The position numbers and the translations under genes are program-made. The notes beneath the pieces were generated by a model, which was not told the origin of the DNA, searched no databases, and saw only the letters and a list, made by a program, of their open reading frames with translations. DNA of 64,000 nt from Rossellomorea marisflavi (GTDB lineage: Bacteria; Bacillota; Bacilli; Bacillales; Bacillaceae_B), in assembly GCF_009806575.1 (NCBI RefSeq), contig NZ_CP047095.1, positions 3,600,001 through 3,664,000 on the forward strand. The letters run 5' to 3'. Shown piece after piece: positions 9,158-17,940 of this stretch; position 1 is the stretch's first letter, and every line of letters starts with the position of its first letter.

Positions 9158-10194
9158 GTGATCCTGCCCCTTTCCAACCATTGTTCCGCCATATCCCTGG
9201 CATAAAGATCTTCTTCTGATACAGCCATTTCCTTCAGGATTTCTTGACCCCGTTCCAATCGCATGATGGCCTGGGCCGCCTGCGACCGCACATAGAAGGA
9301 CGGATCCCTCATCAAGCCGATGAGAAGGCCTGTCAATTCGGGATTCCGTACGTATTCACATACCTTGATGGCCATGAGGCGTTCCTGCCATGAGTCTGAC
9401 TCCAGGTGTTCGGCAAGTAAGTCAGGCGGAAGATAATGCTCCATGGCCACGATTGCTTTCAAGGCACGGATCCGGATTTCGGAAGATGCCGATCCGAGCT
9501 TCTCCTCCAAAAATCCTGCATAATGTGGATTCTGCCTCATGCCGATGCTATCAATAAGGGAATGATGCATGACCTCCGGCAACTCCCCTGCCGCCTCCAT
9601 GAGTCCCTCAAAATCTTCATTTCCAAGGGCTTGGAACAGAAGGCTGTACTCAAATTCCGTGAATTCATGCTTCGGATGCATAAGGGCTTTCATCACATCG
9701 GATGATCCATTCTTGATGTAGATTTTGAGAATCTGTATTTCTTCCTGTTTGGTCAGTCTGCGTGATTGATAGACCCTGTCGAGTTCGACTGTCATGGTGC
9801 GCATCCCGAAGTCCTCGATCCAGTACAGACCATTCATCCGCATACTCCACCGCCGGTGACGGAGATGCTTCTTGATCTCCCCGTCAAAGTGGTCCTCTGC
9901 GAAAAGGCGGATCCTCATAAGGATATCTTCGCTTGCGAATGTTTGGGAGAAACCAGCCATCAGCTCGATCAATGCCCTGATTTGAAGGGGATCCCTTCCC
10001 ACTTCAACTTCCTCCGCTCCTTCCCTGAGGAAATGGAAAAGAGGAAGCTGGAGTTCCTCTTTATATGCCTCTATACTTTCACGCTTCTTCGTTTCTCTTA
10101 TTTTTTTCATGACGAGATAAAGAAAGATCGAGAATAAGATGATCAGGAAAATCCCGAGCATCACGACAAAAAACAACAGCTCATCTTTGAACAA
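9154..10194 (-). CDS. Membrane-anchored HEAT-repeat protein
   Basis: A 346-residue protein with one N-terminal TM helix (about 7-29) followed by a basic segment (KKIRETKKRES) and a cytoplasmic all-helical region. The last 150 residues show HEAT-like repeats: SSEIRIRALKAIVAME, DSWQERLMAIKVCEYV and DPSFYVRSQAAQAIMRLE. HEAT solenoids bind other proteins and are common partners of membrane glycosyltransferases in Gram-positive surface-polysaccharide loci. It overlaps the GT2 gene by 4 bases and follows the receiver gene by 5 bases. A scaffold linking the receiver or cyclase to the synthase is an inference. Confidence 0.8.
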   Translation of the reverse strand: MFKDELLFFVVMLGIFLIILFSIFLYLVMKKIRETKKRESIEAYKEELQLPLFHFLREGAEEVEVGRDPLQIRALIELMAGFSQTFASEDILMRIRLFAEDHFDGEIKKHLRHRRWSMRMNGLYWIEDFGMRTMTVELDRVYQSRRLTKQEEIQILKIYIKNGSSDVMKALMHPKHEFTEFEYSLLFQALGNEDFEGLMEAAGELPEVMHHSLIDSIGMRQNPHYAGFLEEKLGSASSEIRIRALKAIVAMEHYLPPDLLAEHLESDSWQERLMAIKVCEYVRNPELTGLLIGLMRDPSFYVRSQAAQAIMRLERGQEILKEMAVSEEDLYARDMAEQWLERGRIT

Positions 10195-10199
10195 TGGCC

Positions 10200-10619
10200 T
10201 TACCTCATTCTTTTCAGTATTTGATTCAAACGCGCCTCGAGCTCAAGAAGCTTGAAGGGCTTGGTGATGTAATCATCGGCTCCAAGCTGCAGGGATCTCG
10301 AGATGTCACGTTCGCTTCTTCTCGAGGTCAGCATGATTACTTTGTAGCGATCGGAATCCTGACGGCGTCGCAGGTGTTCCAGTACCTCCAGGCCATCCAT
10401 CTTCGGCATCACCCCATCTAGGACGACGAGGGTCTGTTCACGGCCATGCCATTCATCATAGAGGAAGGATTCGCCGTTATCGAATGTGTTGACGTCGTAA
10501 CGCACCCCCGCCTGTTGCGGAAGCTTCTCCACGATGTCACTCATCACCGTCCGGATGATGGGGTCATCATCCACGATGGCCACCTTGATGATCTTCTCGT
10601 GGGAAGGGTCGAGCTTCAA
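10200..10619 (-). CDS. Single-domain response regulator
   Basis: A 139-residue receiver without output domain. The acidic pair (IVDDDP), the phosphoacceptor Asp in VVLDGVMPKMDG, the Thr of MLTSRR and the Lys of ITKPF are present. An insertion of about 8 residues (QQAGVRYD) sits between helix 1 and strand 2. It overlaps the diguanylate cyclase gene by 4 bases (ATGA) and is followed within 5 bases by the HEAT gene. With the other stand-alone receiver at 4166-4537, the hybrid kinase and the HPt-bearing cyclase, it forms a plausible multi-step phosphorelay. Confidence 0.9.
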   Translation of the reverse strand: MKLDPSHEKIIKVAIVDDDPIIRTVMSDIVEKLPQQAGVRYDVNTFDNGESFLYDEWHGREQTLVVLDGVMPKMDGLEVLEHLRRRQDSDRYKVIMLTSRRSERDISRSLQLGADDYITKPFKLLELEARLNQILKRMR

Positions 10620-11782
10620 GACCTCGGATTTAACCCGGTTCCGCCCCCTTCCTTCGCTTCATACAGAGCCGTATCAGCGAGACCAAGCCAGTGTTCGAAC
10701 GGTTGGCCGGGATCGGTGATCTCGGCCACTCCCGCTGAAAACGTACAGCTGAACGCCTCTCCGGCAAAGAAAGTATGAAGGCTGAAATCTTCACGGAGGA
10801 CATTCAATTTGGCCACCGCTTCATGAAGGGAAGCTCCGTGAAACAGGATGACGAACTCTTCTCCACCGTAACGGAAGATGATGTCCTGTGCCCCCACCTT
10901 TTGTTTAAGGTAGCCGGCAAACTCCCTAAGCACTTGATCTCCGATTAGATGGCCATATGTATCATTCACCTTCTTGAAGTGATCGATATCGAGGATCGCC
11001 ACGCATAGCTGACGATCCCCTTGATCCTTCAGTCTGGAATACGCTTGTTGAAGATACTTCCGGTTATACACATGGGTGAGCTCGTCAATGAGGACGAGGG
11101 CTTCGAGGTGTTTCTTCCGTTGAAGCTGACGGTCGACCCTGACAAGGAATTCATCCATATCCACAGGCTTTGCCATGAAGTCATCGGCCCCCACCCTATA
11201 AGCCTTGACCCGTACATCCTTGCTTCTATCGGCACTCATCATCACAGCAGGAACATAGTGGCTTTTCAGATTCTGCTTGAAGGAATCAAGCTCTTCATCA
11301 TCCGCCATATCCACATTGAGGATCGCGCAGTCGGGGCGGACATCATAGTAGAGACCAATCGCCTTTTCCGTACTGACGACAGGCACCACATGCCATCCCT
11401 CTGCTTCTCCTTTTTCTTTTGCCTCCATCAAAAACTGGGTATCCGTATCCATGATGAGGACAACCGGCCCCTCTCCCCTACGCTCGTACTTCCCGGAGAA
11501 ATCGGGGATCTCTCCTTCTACATGAAGATAGCAGGCTTCGATGATGTCAAAGAGTTCATCCCGTATTTCGGACATACTCCAGATACGTGAATCCTTCTCC
11601 TTGAGCCCATCCATGATGATACGTGCCTTCTTACCGATTGCATCCAAGCCCAAAACAGAGGCAGACCCCGCCAGTGAATGGATGAAACGATAGACCTCTT
11701 CATGCGGAATCTTCTCTACCGCTTCCCATTCCGACAGCTTCTTGCGAATATTTTCAAAGAAATGCTTTGTATACTTATCCAT
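10616..11782 (-). CDS. HPt-receiver-GGDEF diguanylate cyclase
   Basis: 388 residues. N-terminal HPt-like helices carry IHSLAGSASVLGL with the candidate phospho-His35; the usual Lys of HxLKG is Ala. A receiver (about 105-225) follows, with MDTDTQ, AILNVDMAD, MMSADR and AKPVD; the residue aligned with the phosphoacceptor appears to be Asn, so this receiver is probably not phosphorylated. A GGDEF domain (about 230-385) with RYGGEEFVIL has the active GG(D/E)EF loop, so it should condense two GTP to c-di-GMP. No RxxD inhibitory site lies 5 residues before GGEEF. AAAAGGAAG precedes the ATG. First gene of the seven-gene operon, and thus the likely input to polysaccharide synthesis. Confidence 0.9.
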   Translation of the reverse strand: MDKYTKHFFENIRKKLSEWEAVEKIPHEEVYRFIHSLAGSASVLGLDAIGKKARIIMDGLKEKDSRIWSMSEIRDELFDIIEACYLHVEGEIPDFSGKYERRGEGPVVLIMDTDTQFLMEAKEKGEAEGWHVVPVVSTEKAIGLYYDVRPDCAILNVDMADDEELDSFKQNLKSHYVPAVMMSADRSKDVRVKAYRVGADDFMAKPVDMDEFLVRVDRQLQRKKHLEALVLIDELTHVYNRKYLQQAYSRLKDQGDRQLCVAILDIDHFKKVNDTYGHLIGDQVLREFAGYLKQKVGAQDIIFRYGGEEFVILFHGASLHEAVAKLNVLREDFSLHTFFAGEAFSCTFSAGVAEITDPGQPFEHWLGLADTALYEAKEGGGTGLNPRS

Positions 11783-11808
11783 ATACCCGTCTTCCTTTTC
11801 TCATTGAT

Positions 11809-11855
11809 CGGCTGATCTTTCAGCCGTAGACCGTCAACATAGCTAACTAATTATA
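11809..11855 (-). promoter_or_regulatory. Promoter -10 and leader hairpin of the polysaccharide operon
   Basis: On the minus strand GAGTATAATTAG supplies a consensus TATAAT at 11850-11855. No good -35 lies 17 bases upstream (GATAAG). A hairpin GGCTGA/TCAGCC (11810-11825) sits in the leader about 30 bases before the start codon. Upstream of this, 11860-12046 holds no gene. Confidence 0.45.
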
Positions 11856-12046
11856 CTCCTGCCAAATCATCTTATCTAGATACTTTATTAAGCATTTTTT
11901 CTTCATATGTAAGAAAAAACCTCTCACTCCCCAATGTACCAAATTCCGTAATCCTCTTCCATGAAAGAATGGCTGAAACAGGGTAAAATGAGACATTTTT
12001 AAGGGGTCTCCTCTTCTTTTAGAAAAATAAGGATGTTTGACCCATT

Positions 12047-12083
12047 AAAAAATCGGCGCCCTATGGTACGGACGCCGATTTTC
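12047..12083 (-). terminator. Terminator of whiA-crh
   Basis: Reading the minus strand, AAAATCGGCGTCC and GGCGCCGATTTT pair around a short loop and are followed by a T-run, immediately after the crh stop codon. Confidence 0.85.
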
Positions 12084-12084
12084 A

Positions 12085-12342
12085 TTACCCCTCGGTCGAA
12101 ACAAATTCTTCAAGTGCTTTCACTGCCTCATCCTCATCGCTTCCATCCGCAATCAGGTTGACGGAAACGCCGGTGCCGACAGCCAGGCTCATGAGTCCCA
12201 TGATGCTTTTGGCATTCACTTTCTTCCCATCCTTCTCAAGAAAAATATCGGATGAGAAGCGATTTGCCTCCTGAACGAATAGTGCAGCGGGCCTTGCTTG
12301 AAGACCGGTTTTCAATTTCACTTCTATGCGTTTTTCTACCAT
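12085..12342 (-). CDS. crh: Crh, catabolite-repression HPr paralogue
   Basis: An 85-residue HPr-like protein. Residue 15 is Gln (LKTGLQARPA) where HPr has the catalytic His, so it cannot take phosphate from Enzyme I and does not work in sugar uptake. Ser46 lies in NAKSIMGLM, the site phosphorylated by HPr kinase; P-Ser-Crh is a co-effector of CcpA. HPr kinase is encoded 19 kb away in this window. It follows whiA by 27 bases and ends at a strong terminator, as in B. subtilis. Length and residues match the family well. Confidence 0.95.
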   Translation of the reverse strand: MVEKRIEVKLKTGLQARPAALFVQEANRFSSDIFLEKDGKKVNAKSIMGLMSLAVGTGVSVNLIADGSDEDEAVKALEEFVSTEG

Positions 12343-12369
12343 TGGACACTCTCTCCCCTTTGTCGTCGA

Positions 12370-13317
12370 TTACGAATGGATTTTCTCGCCCGCCCTGATT
12401 TTTTCAGCAAGCTGATCGATTTTGCGCAAGCGATGGTTGATTCCTGATTTACTGATTGTCCCTCCGGATACCATTTCACCTAGTTCCTTCAGGGTCACAT
12501 CCTGATACGTCACGCGCAGCTCGGCAATTTCCCGGAGCTTATCCGGGAGCACCTGGAGCCCCACGTGCTTCTCGATGAACTTGATGTTCTCGACCTGTCT
12601 CAATGCTGCACCGATGGTCTTATTCAGATTGGCGGTTTCACAGTTTACAAGCCGGTTGACCGAATTCCTCATATCCCTGACGATCCGGACATCCTCGAAT
12701 CTCATGAGGGCATTATGGGCCCCGATGACATTCAGGAACTCCGTGATCTTCTCTGCTTCCTTCAGATAGGTGATGAAGCCCTTCTTGCGCTCAAGGGTCT
12801 TGCTGTTGAGCCCGAATGAGTTCATCACCTCTGACAACGCTTCGTTGTGTTCTGCGTAAAGAGAGAAGATTTCTAGATGGTAGGACGAGGTTTCCGGATT
12901 GTTCACGGATCCCCCTGCAAGGAAGGCCCCGCGCAGATAAGAACGCTTACAGCACTTCTTCTTGATCAGGTCTTCGGATATATTATGGATGAAGGTGAAG
13001 CCCTCACCGAGTATCTTCAAATCCTCCAGGATCATCTTCGAGTCTTCCTTGATCCGGACGATGTAGACGTTATTCTTCTTCAGCCTCATTTTCTTCCGGA
13101 CAAGGAGTTCCACGGGGGTGTCGTATCCCTTTTTGATCAATGTGTAGATCCTTCTGGCGATGGCAGCATTCTCGGTCTGGATGTTCACCACAAGCTGCTG
13201 ATTGGAAAAGGACAGTGATCCGTTCATCCGGATCAGTGCTGAAAGCTCGGCATTCGCACAGCAATCCTTCACCTCGATATTGGTAAGTTCCTTTTTCGTT
13301 TCTGACGCAAACGACAT
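12370..13317 (-). CDS. whiA: WhiA, sporulation/cell-division regulator
   Basis: A 315-residue WhiA: a LAGLIDADG-like N-terminal fold ([32 protein letters not shown] region) followed by a C-terminal helix-turn-helix ([25 protein letters not shown]). WhiA proteins bind DNA and in Bacillus affect cell division and chromosome segregation. The start at ATG 13317 ([11 protein letters not shown]) was preferred over the GTG at 13326 because AGGAGG lies 8 bases before it and because the family begins [11 protein letters not shown]. Sits between yvcK and crh in the conserved order. Confidence 0.95.
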   Translation of the reverse strand: MSFASETKKELTNIEVKDCCANAELSALIRMNGSLSFSNQQLVVNIQTENAAIARRIYTLIKKGYDTPVELLVRKKMRLKKNNVYIVRIKEDSKMILEDLKILGEGFTFIHNISEDLIKKKCCKRSYLRGAFLAGGSVNNPETSSYHLEIFSLYAEHNEALSEVMNSFGLNSKTLERKKGFITYLKEAEKITEFLNVIGAHNALMRFEDVRIVRDMRNSVNRLVNCETANLNKTIGAALRQVENIKFIEKHVGLQVLPDKLREIAELRVTYQDVTLKELGEMVSGGTISKSGINHRLRKIDQLAEKIRAGEKIHS

Positions 13318-13342
13318 CCCCATCACCTCCTAGCAAACAACA

Positions 13343-14308
13343 TTATTTCTCCAGTGACTCCTTCAGATATGAAAAGATCATATCGGCCACCTTCTCTGTA
13401 TTATGACGCACAAGCTGGTTTTCGTAGGATAGAATATCCTCCGCCACCACTTCGAGCCCCATGGACGACAGCTTCTCCACATCGTAATGGACAGGCTTTG
13501 CCTGCTCTTCACGGTAGAGGGCCTTCACTTCTTCCGGCACCTGCTTCTTATTCACAAGCACGCAGTCGATGCACGGCACTTCCATATGATCAAAGATCGC
13601 CTTCACATGGTCACTCGCGGAGTAATCAAGCGTTTCTCCCGCCTGGGTCATGATATTGCATATATAAAGCTTCTTCGCTTCTGACCGGCAGATCGCTTCA
13701 CCGATACCCGGTACAAGAAGATTCGGCAATATACTAGTATATAGACTTCCCGGTCCCATCACAATCAAATCGGCTTCGTCGATGGCGCGGACTGTTTCAC
13801 GCAGCGGTTTCACCGAATCCGCGTCGATGAAGACGCGCTTGATCCGTTTCCCCGCTTCAGGGATACTTGATTCTCCCGTCACGATGGAACCGTCCTCCAT
13901 CTCGGCTTTTAGCACCACGCTCTGATTTGCAGAAGGAAGGACCTTCCCGTTCACATTCAGGACGCGGCTCATCTCCTGGATCGCGTGGACAAAGTCCCCC
14001 GTGATCGACGTCATGGCAGCAATGATCAGATTGCCTAGTGCATGACCGGACAGCTCATTTTCCGTCTCGAATCGATGCTGAAACATCTGTTCAATCAATG
14101 GCTCTACTTCAGACAGGGCCGCGAGTACGTTCCGGACGTCTCCAGGCGGAGGGATGTCCAGGCTGTCACGCAGCCGGCCGGAGCTCCCGCCATCATCTGC
14201 GACGGTCACAATGGCCGAAATATCGATCGGGTGCCGCTTCAATCCCCGGAGGAGGACAGGAAGTCCTGTCCCTCCACCGATTACGACAACCTTAGGCTGA
14301 TAGGTCAT
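13343..14308 (-). CDS. yvcK: YvcK, gluconeogenesis factor
   Basis: A 321-residue protein of the CofD/YvcK family. The N-terminus has [19 protein letters not shown] and [14 protein letters not shown], the nucleotide-sugar binding signature, and later [15 protein letters not shown]. In Bacillus it binds UDP-sugars, is needed for growth on gluconeogenic carbon sources and influences cell shape. Overlaps rapZ by 4 bases and precedes whiA by 25, so it is co-translated with the block. Confidence 0.95.
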   Translation of the reverse strand: MTYQPKVVVIGGGTGLPVLLRGLKRHPIDISAIVTVADDGGSSGRLRDSLDIPPPGDVRNVLAALSEVEPLIEQMFQHRFETENELSGHALGNLIIAAMTSITGDFVHAIQEMSRVLNVNGKVLPSANQSVVLKAEMEDGSIVTGESSIPEAGKRIKRVFIDADSVKPLRETVRAIDEADLIVMGPGSLYTSILPNLLVPGIGEAICRSEAKKLYICNIMTQAGETLDYSASDHVKAIFDHMEVPCIDCVLVNKKQVPEEVKALYREEQAKPVHYDVEKLSSMGLEVVAEDILSYENQLVRHNTEKVADMIFSYLKESLEK

Positions 14309-15198
14309 GTTGTTATGCCCTTTCTCTTCTGGATGTCCCGGTGGGAAATGATGGTCTCATAATCCACTTCAAAATGATGACCGATATACTCCGCCAGGGC
14401 GACGGAACGATGCTGACCGCCCGTGCAGCCGATGGCGATCACAAGCTGGCTCTTCCCTTCCCGCTTATACTGAGGAAGCATGAAGGAAAGGAGATCCGTC
14501 ACCTTCTCGATGAACTTCGACGTCTCATTCCACTTCAGAACGTAAGTCGATACATCCTCATCGAGGCCCGTCCGTGGACGCATGGACTCGATGTAATGGG
14601 GATTCGGCAGGAAGCGCACATCGAACACCAAATCGGCATCGATCGGAATGCCGTGCTTGAATCCGAATGAGACGACATTCACAGTGAAGATACTCTGTTT
14701 ATTCACGGAGAACTCCGTCAAAATCTTCTCGCGGAGCTCACGCGGCTTCATATCCGACGTCATATAAATCATCTGGGCGCGACCTTTCAATTCCTCCAAC
14801 AGCTCCCGCTCCTGCTTGATTCCCTCAAGTGGAAGACCTGCAGGTGCCAGCGGATGGGTACGGCGCGTTTCTTTGTAGCGGCGGACAAGGGCCGCATCAT
14901 CGGCATCCAGATATAGGATCTGAGGCGTCACCCAAGACGTTTCCGCCAGTTCATCCAGTGATTTAAAGAGGTGGTCGAAGAACTCCCTTCCCCTGAGGTC
15001 CATGACGACCGCGACTTTATTCATCTTATTACCCGACTCTTTCATCAGTTCCAGGAACTTCGGAAGCAGGGTCGGCGGCAGGTTGTCTACGCAGAAGAAT
15101 CCCAGATCTTCAAAGCTCTGCATGGCGACCGTCTTGCCGGCACCCGACATCCCGGTGATGATGACTAATTGTACTTCATTTACTGAACCCGTACTCAT
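14305..15198 (-). CDS. rapZ: RapZ/YvcJ nucleotide-binding protein
   Basis: A 297-residue P-loop protein with Walker [12 protein letters not shown] near residue 16, [14 protein letters not shown], a Walker B-like [10 protein letters not shown], and the C-terminal [14 protein letters not shown] motif. The family (RapZ in enterics, YvcJ in Bacillus) binds nucleotides and, in enterics, the small RNA GlmZ. In B. subtilis YvcJ affects competence. The gene lies between the Nudix gene and yvcK in the conserved cluster; the ATGA overlap with yvcK implies coupling. Confidence 0.95.
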   Translation of the reverse strand: MSTGSVNEVQLVIITGMSGAGKTVAMQSFEDLGFFCVDNLPPTLLPKFLELMKESGNKMNKVAVVMDLRGREFFDHLFKSLDELAETSWVTPQILYLDADDAALVRRYKETRRTHPLAPAGLPLEGIKQERELLEELKGRAQMIYMTSDMKPRELREKILTEFSVNKQSIFTVNVVSFGFKHGIPIDADLVFDVRFLPNPHYIESMRPRTGLDEDVSTYVLKWNETSKFIEKVTDLLSFMLPQYKREGKSQLVIAIGCTGGQHRSVALAEYIGHHFEVDYETIISHRDIQKRKGITT

Positions 15199-15249
15199 GC
15201 TCTTCCCCCCTGTAAGGTTTCTATCTATCTGCTTTCGTGTAAACCCTAT

Positions 15250-15708
15250 TCAGCTCGGATCCAATCGGTAGGACAAAAGCTTGAAATCTGGTGTATAGGT
15301 GAAGGTTCCATAAATGGTCTTCTTTCCGTGCAGGAGGTAATCGAGGATATGGAAATCCCCTTCTGCCATCGGAAGCTCCCGGATCTCTTCGATATTATGC
15401 CACTTGATCGTTCCTTCCTCCGACTCCTGGAAGTTCACGCCATCGGCTTCCGTTGCGAAGAACGAGAACATCATCCACTCCTGGACAATCTGATCTCCGT
15501 CTTTGATGATGAAGGTGAAAACCCCCTTCAAATCAGGATTCTTCAAGTAGATCCCCGTCTCTTCCCGATATTCGCGGATGACGGCGTCACGGATCGATTC
15601 ACCGGACTCCATCTTGCCGCCGGGCGCGACCCACCAGTTCCTTCTCGGTTTCTGAAGAAGGAGAACCTTGTCTCCATCCTGATATAAACAATTCGTAACT
15701 CTCTGCAC
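15250..15708 (-). CDS. yvcI: Nudix hydrolase, YvcI-type
   Basis: 152 residues from GTG 15708 (VQRVTNCLYQDG). A full Nudix box is seen: GGKMESGESIRDAVIREYREETGI. Such enzymes hydrolyse nucleoside diphosphates linked to another group, probably a housecleaning role; the substrate is unknown. A frame extending to an ATG at 15771 exists, but that ATG lies in the predicted -10 box (15770-15775), so it would not be transcribed. GAGGTG sits 6 bases before GTG 15708, and YvcI of B. subtilis begins at the same place. First gene of the yvcI-rapZ-yvcK-whiA-crh operon. Confidence 0.85.
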   Translation of the reverse strand: MQRVTNCLYQDGDKVLLLQKPRRNWWVAPGGKMESGESIRDAVIREYREETGIYLKNPDLKGVFTFIIKDGDQIVQEWMMFSFFATEADGVNFQESEEGTIKWHNIEEIRELPMAEGDFHILDYLLHGKKTIYGTFTYTPDFKLLSYRLDPS

Positions 15709-15769
15709 TCCATTCACCTCAATCCGACTATGGGGATGTACAGCTCCCCCATTCTTTATCATTCTTTTC

Positions 15770-15798
15770 ATTATACTATGAACGCATACAAGCTACAA
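15770..15798 (-). promoter_or_regulatory. Sigma-A promoter of yvcI-rapZ-yvcK-whiA-crh
   Basis: Minus strand TTGTAG (15793-15798), 17-base spacer, TATAAT (15770-15775). This argues for the short Nudix start at 15708. Confidence 0.7.
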
Positions 15799-15904
15799 TG
15801 TCTGCGGTGGCGGGACAATGTCGATAAACATCGAATAATTTGTCCAAATCCCGTTGCCCGCAGACCAATACAGGCCATCCAGCTTCACTGTTACAGTTTT
15901 GTGG

Positions 15905-15940
15905 CAAAAAAAAGAGACACAGGCGAGTCCTGTGTCTTAA
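15905..15940 (-). terminator. Intrinsic terminator
   Basis: AGACACAGG/CCTGTGTCT (15915-15923 with 15929-15937) followed on the minus strand by eight T. It lies 150 bases beyond the SGNH hydrolase stop and could end that transcript or a short transcript started at 16030-16058. Confidence 0.7.
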
Positions 15941-16029
15941 AAGGGATTTATTACTTAAAAGGGGGTCAATTTCTTATTTTCTATATTACCCGATAAATAT
16001 TGCACCTGTGTTACAGCAGATTTAAAACG

Positions 16030-16079
16030 GTATTACGGAATTGTTAACCTTTGTCGAATCCTTGCTGACCCTTGTCGAA
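16030..16079 (-). promoter_or_regulatory. Tandem Spo0A-box-like sites and possible promoter
   Basis: TTGTCGAA occurs exactly at 16051-16058 and 16072-16079, 21 bases apart (two helical turns); this is the Spo0A box core. On the minus strand TTCGAC (16053-16058), a 17-base spacer and TAATAC (16030-16035) make a promoter whose -35 overlaps one box. A transcript from here would reach the terminator at 15905 after about 115 bases. Confidence 0.4.
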
Positions 16080-16086
16080 ATGCGCA

Positions 16087-16803
16087 TTAAAAGGTATAAG
16101 AGTCCATAATTTGATCCGCGATCAGGTCGTATCCCTTCCCGTTCGGATGAAGGGAATCAGAGAAATATTCTCCCTTCGATTTTCCTTTGAACAGGGGATT
16201 GGACGAAACGTATTTCACATTTTCTTTCTTCTTCACTTCCTTGATGATCGTCTCATTCCAATCATCCACATAGGCTTCGATCTTGTCGCTGTCCCGGTCC
16301 GGATACGGATTATACAGCCCGATCACGAGAATCGGAGCATCTTCATTCATCGTGTGAAGGGTATCAATGATTTCGTCAAGATTGTCCAGGTACTCTTCCT
16401 TCGCCGCCATGATTTTATCATGGTGAAGGGGCTTGAAGTCTCCGCCATTGCTTTTGATGAGATCATTCGTCCCGATATTGATGATGAACAGATCGGCATC
16501 GGGCAGATCCTTCGTCACGTCCGGCTTCATGAGCTGCTTTTGCAGCTGGCTGGACTTTTGACCAGGGATGCCCAGGTTTTCGAATGAGTAGGTTTCATCC
16601 GTCTTTTCTTTGTTCACCTTGTCCTCCAGGCGACCGATGTAACCTGAGTTCTCCTTGTCCCCTTTTCCGTATACGAGGGAGTCTCCGAGGGCGACCACAT
16701 ATTTTTTGTCTGCGGCTTCTTTTTTATCTGTGAAGAATAAATAATATGCTCCGGCCAGGAGGACCACAACCACCAGCACTCCGACCATTTTCCACACTTT
16801 CAT
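16087..16803 (-). CDS. Membrane-anchored SGNH/GDSL hydrolase
   Basis: A 238-residue esterase/lipase-like protein with an N-terminal hydrophobic anchor (about 6-24, VGVLVVVVLLAGAYYLFF) and an extracellular SGNH domain. Block I is VVALGDSLVYG (nucleophile Ser42), block III IINIGTNDLI, and block V DSLHPNGKGYDL supplies Asp and His. Probably acts on esters in the envelope (lipid or acyl groups); the substrate is unknown. Single gene in the accessory stretch between yvcI and trxB, where B. subtilis has none. AAGGTCGGGG lies before the ATG. Confidence 0.85.
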   Translation of the reverse strand: MKVWKMVGVLVVVVLLAGAYYLFFTDKKEAADKKYVVALGDSLVYGKGDKENSGYIGRLEDKVNKEKTDETYSFENLGIPGQKSSQLQKQLMKPDVTKDLPDADLFIINIGTNDLIKSNGGDFKPLHHDKIMAAKEEYLDNLDEIIDTLHTMNEDAPILVIGLYNPYPDRDSDKIEAYVDDWNETIIKEVKKKENVKYVSSNPLFKGKSKGEYFSDSLHPNGKGYDLIADQIMDSYTF

Positions 16804-16940
16804 CTTACCCCGACCTTCCGTTTAAACTTGGATGTATGTGTGGTTATTTTCCCTGAAAATGCGGTTATAATCCTGTTTATTTTTGGATGGGTGGATTTTG
16901 TGAGGGAAGTCCTATTTTTGAATGGGGGTCCCGTTGTGAT

Positions 16941-17071
16941 GGGGGCGTTTCGCTGCGGCCGGCCGCTTTCCATGGGGCGTGCGGTGAGCCGCTTCGGCAA
17001 GCCTGCAGGGTCTCACCCTGCCCGCTTTTCCCATAGGAGTCGGCCGGCCTCCGCTTCACTTCACTTTGTGC
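16941..17071 (-). repeat. Interspersed structured element, copy R2
   Basis: Inverted, almost base-for-base copy of R1 (462-596) over about 115 bases, with the same stems (GGCCGGCC/GGCCGGCC, ATGGG/CCCAT, GGTGAG/CTCACC). Together R1 and R2 form a long inverted pair around 16.4 kb. The remainder of 16804-17347 contains no gene that I can support. Confidence 0.85.
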
Positions 17072-17347
17072 GTGGTAGAAAATCGTGCTGGATTTTACAG
17101 GGTGGGTTCATCATTTTCTTTGTTTATCGGGATGCGGTGTGGCGTGCGGGACCGGTTCGCTTCGCTTCGGTCTACTAGGCTAGCAGGGATAAATTGAACT
17201 TCATTGTTTGTCTCATCCCAACTCTGATGATTAACGGAAGCATTCAGTAGATAAACAAATCTTTTTACATGCGCAATGAAGGAAAATGATGGGATAACAA
17301 AGAATGAGAACATTGAACATGTTAATCTATTTCAAGGAGTGAAACGT

Positions 17348-17719
17348 ATGAGTACATCGTTTATTGAACAAGTGCATTATAACCGAATCCCCGTAAAAGA
17401 CCTGGAGCTGTCCGCGCATTGGTATAGGGATATCCTGGGGCTCCAATTGCTGTCCCATAACGAGGAGCTTGCGATATTGAAGATCAATGAAGGTCCCTCC
17501 CTCCTCATCCTCGTTCCTACGCGGGATGAAACATATGCTCATTTCACCATCGATCAGGAACAAGCGTTCAGCATCGCATTCACCTCCCCGGACATACCCG
17601 GATTTCATCAGCACCTAACGGACCACCAAGTCAAAGTCGATAACATCCAACACGATGAAGGCCACGCCTACTTCCACTTTCACGACCCCGACGGTAACAA
17701 ATTTCAAGTTCATTGGTGA
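17348..17719 (+). CDS. VOC (glyoxalase/bleomycin-resistance) family protein
   Basis: A 123-residue single VOC domain made of two beta-alpha-beta-beta-beta modules: EQVHYNRIPVKDLELSAHWYRDILGLQL at the start and GHAYFHFHDPDGNKFQVHW at the end. His at the start of module 1 (QVHYNR) and the final strand are typical metal-ligand positions. Such proteins bind a divalent metal and act as lyases, dioxygenases or drug-binding proteins; no specific substrate is indicated. ATG 17348 was chosen since CAAGGAGTG lies 7 bases upstream. Stand-alone gene. Confidence 0.82.
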   Translation: MSTSFIEQVHYNRIPVKDLELSAHWYRDILGLQLLSHNEELAILKINEGPSLLILVPTRDETYAHFTIDQEQAFSIAFTSPDIPGFHQHLTDHQVKVDNIQHDEGHAYFHFHDPDGNKFQVHW

Positions 17720-17940
17720 GGATGTTCCCATCACATGTTCGCAAATAGACTAAGGTGAAGAGGGTTTATCATATAGGACTGCAATGAAGAAGAGGGCCTC
17801 TATTTTTTCGAGGATCTGGAACAAGTGAACCATAGAGCAGCGGAAATCAAAGCAGTCTCCTATCACCTACCCATGCAACAGCAAGTGACCCCACAGGACA
17901 TCAAATGACCAGAACAGCACAATCACCATCAATCATCGAA

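Noticed and set aside
15950..16005. A 16-codon GTG frame inside the possible small RNA
   Set aside because: No ribosome binding site and no supporting features.
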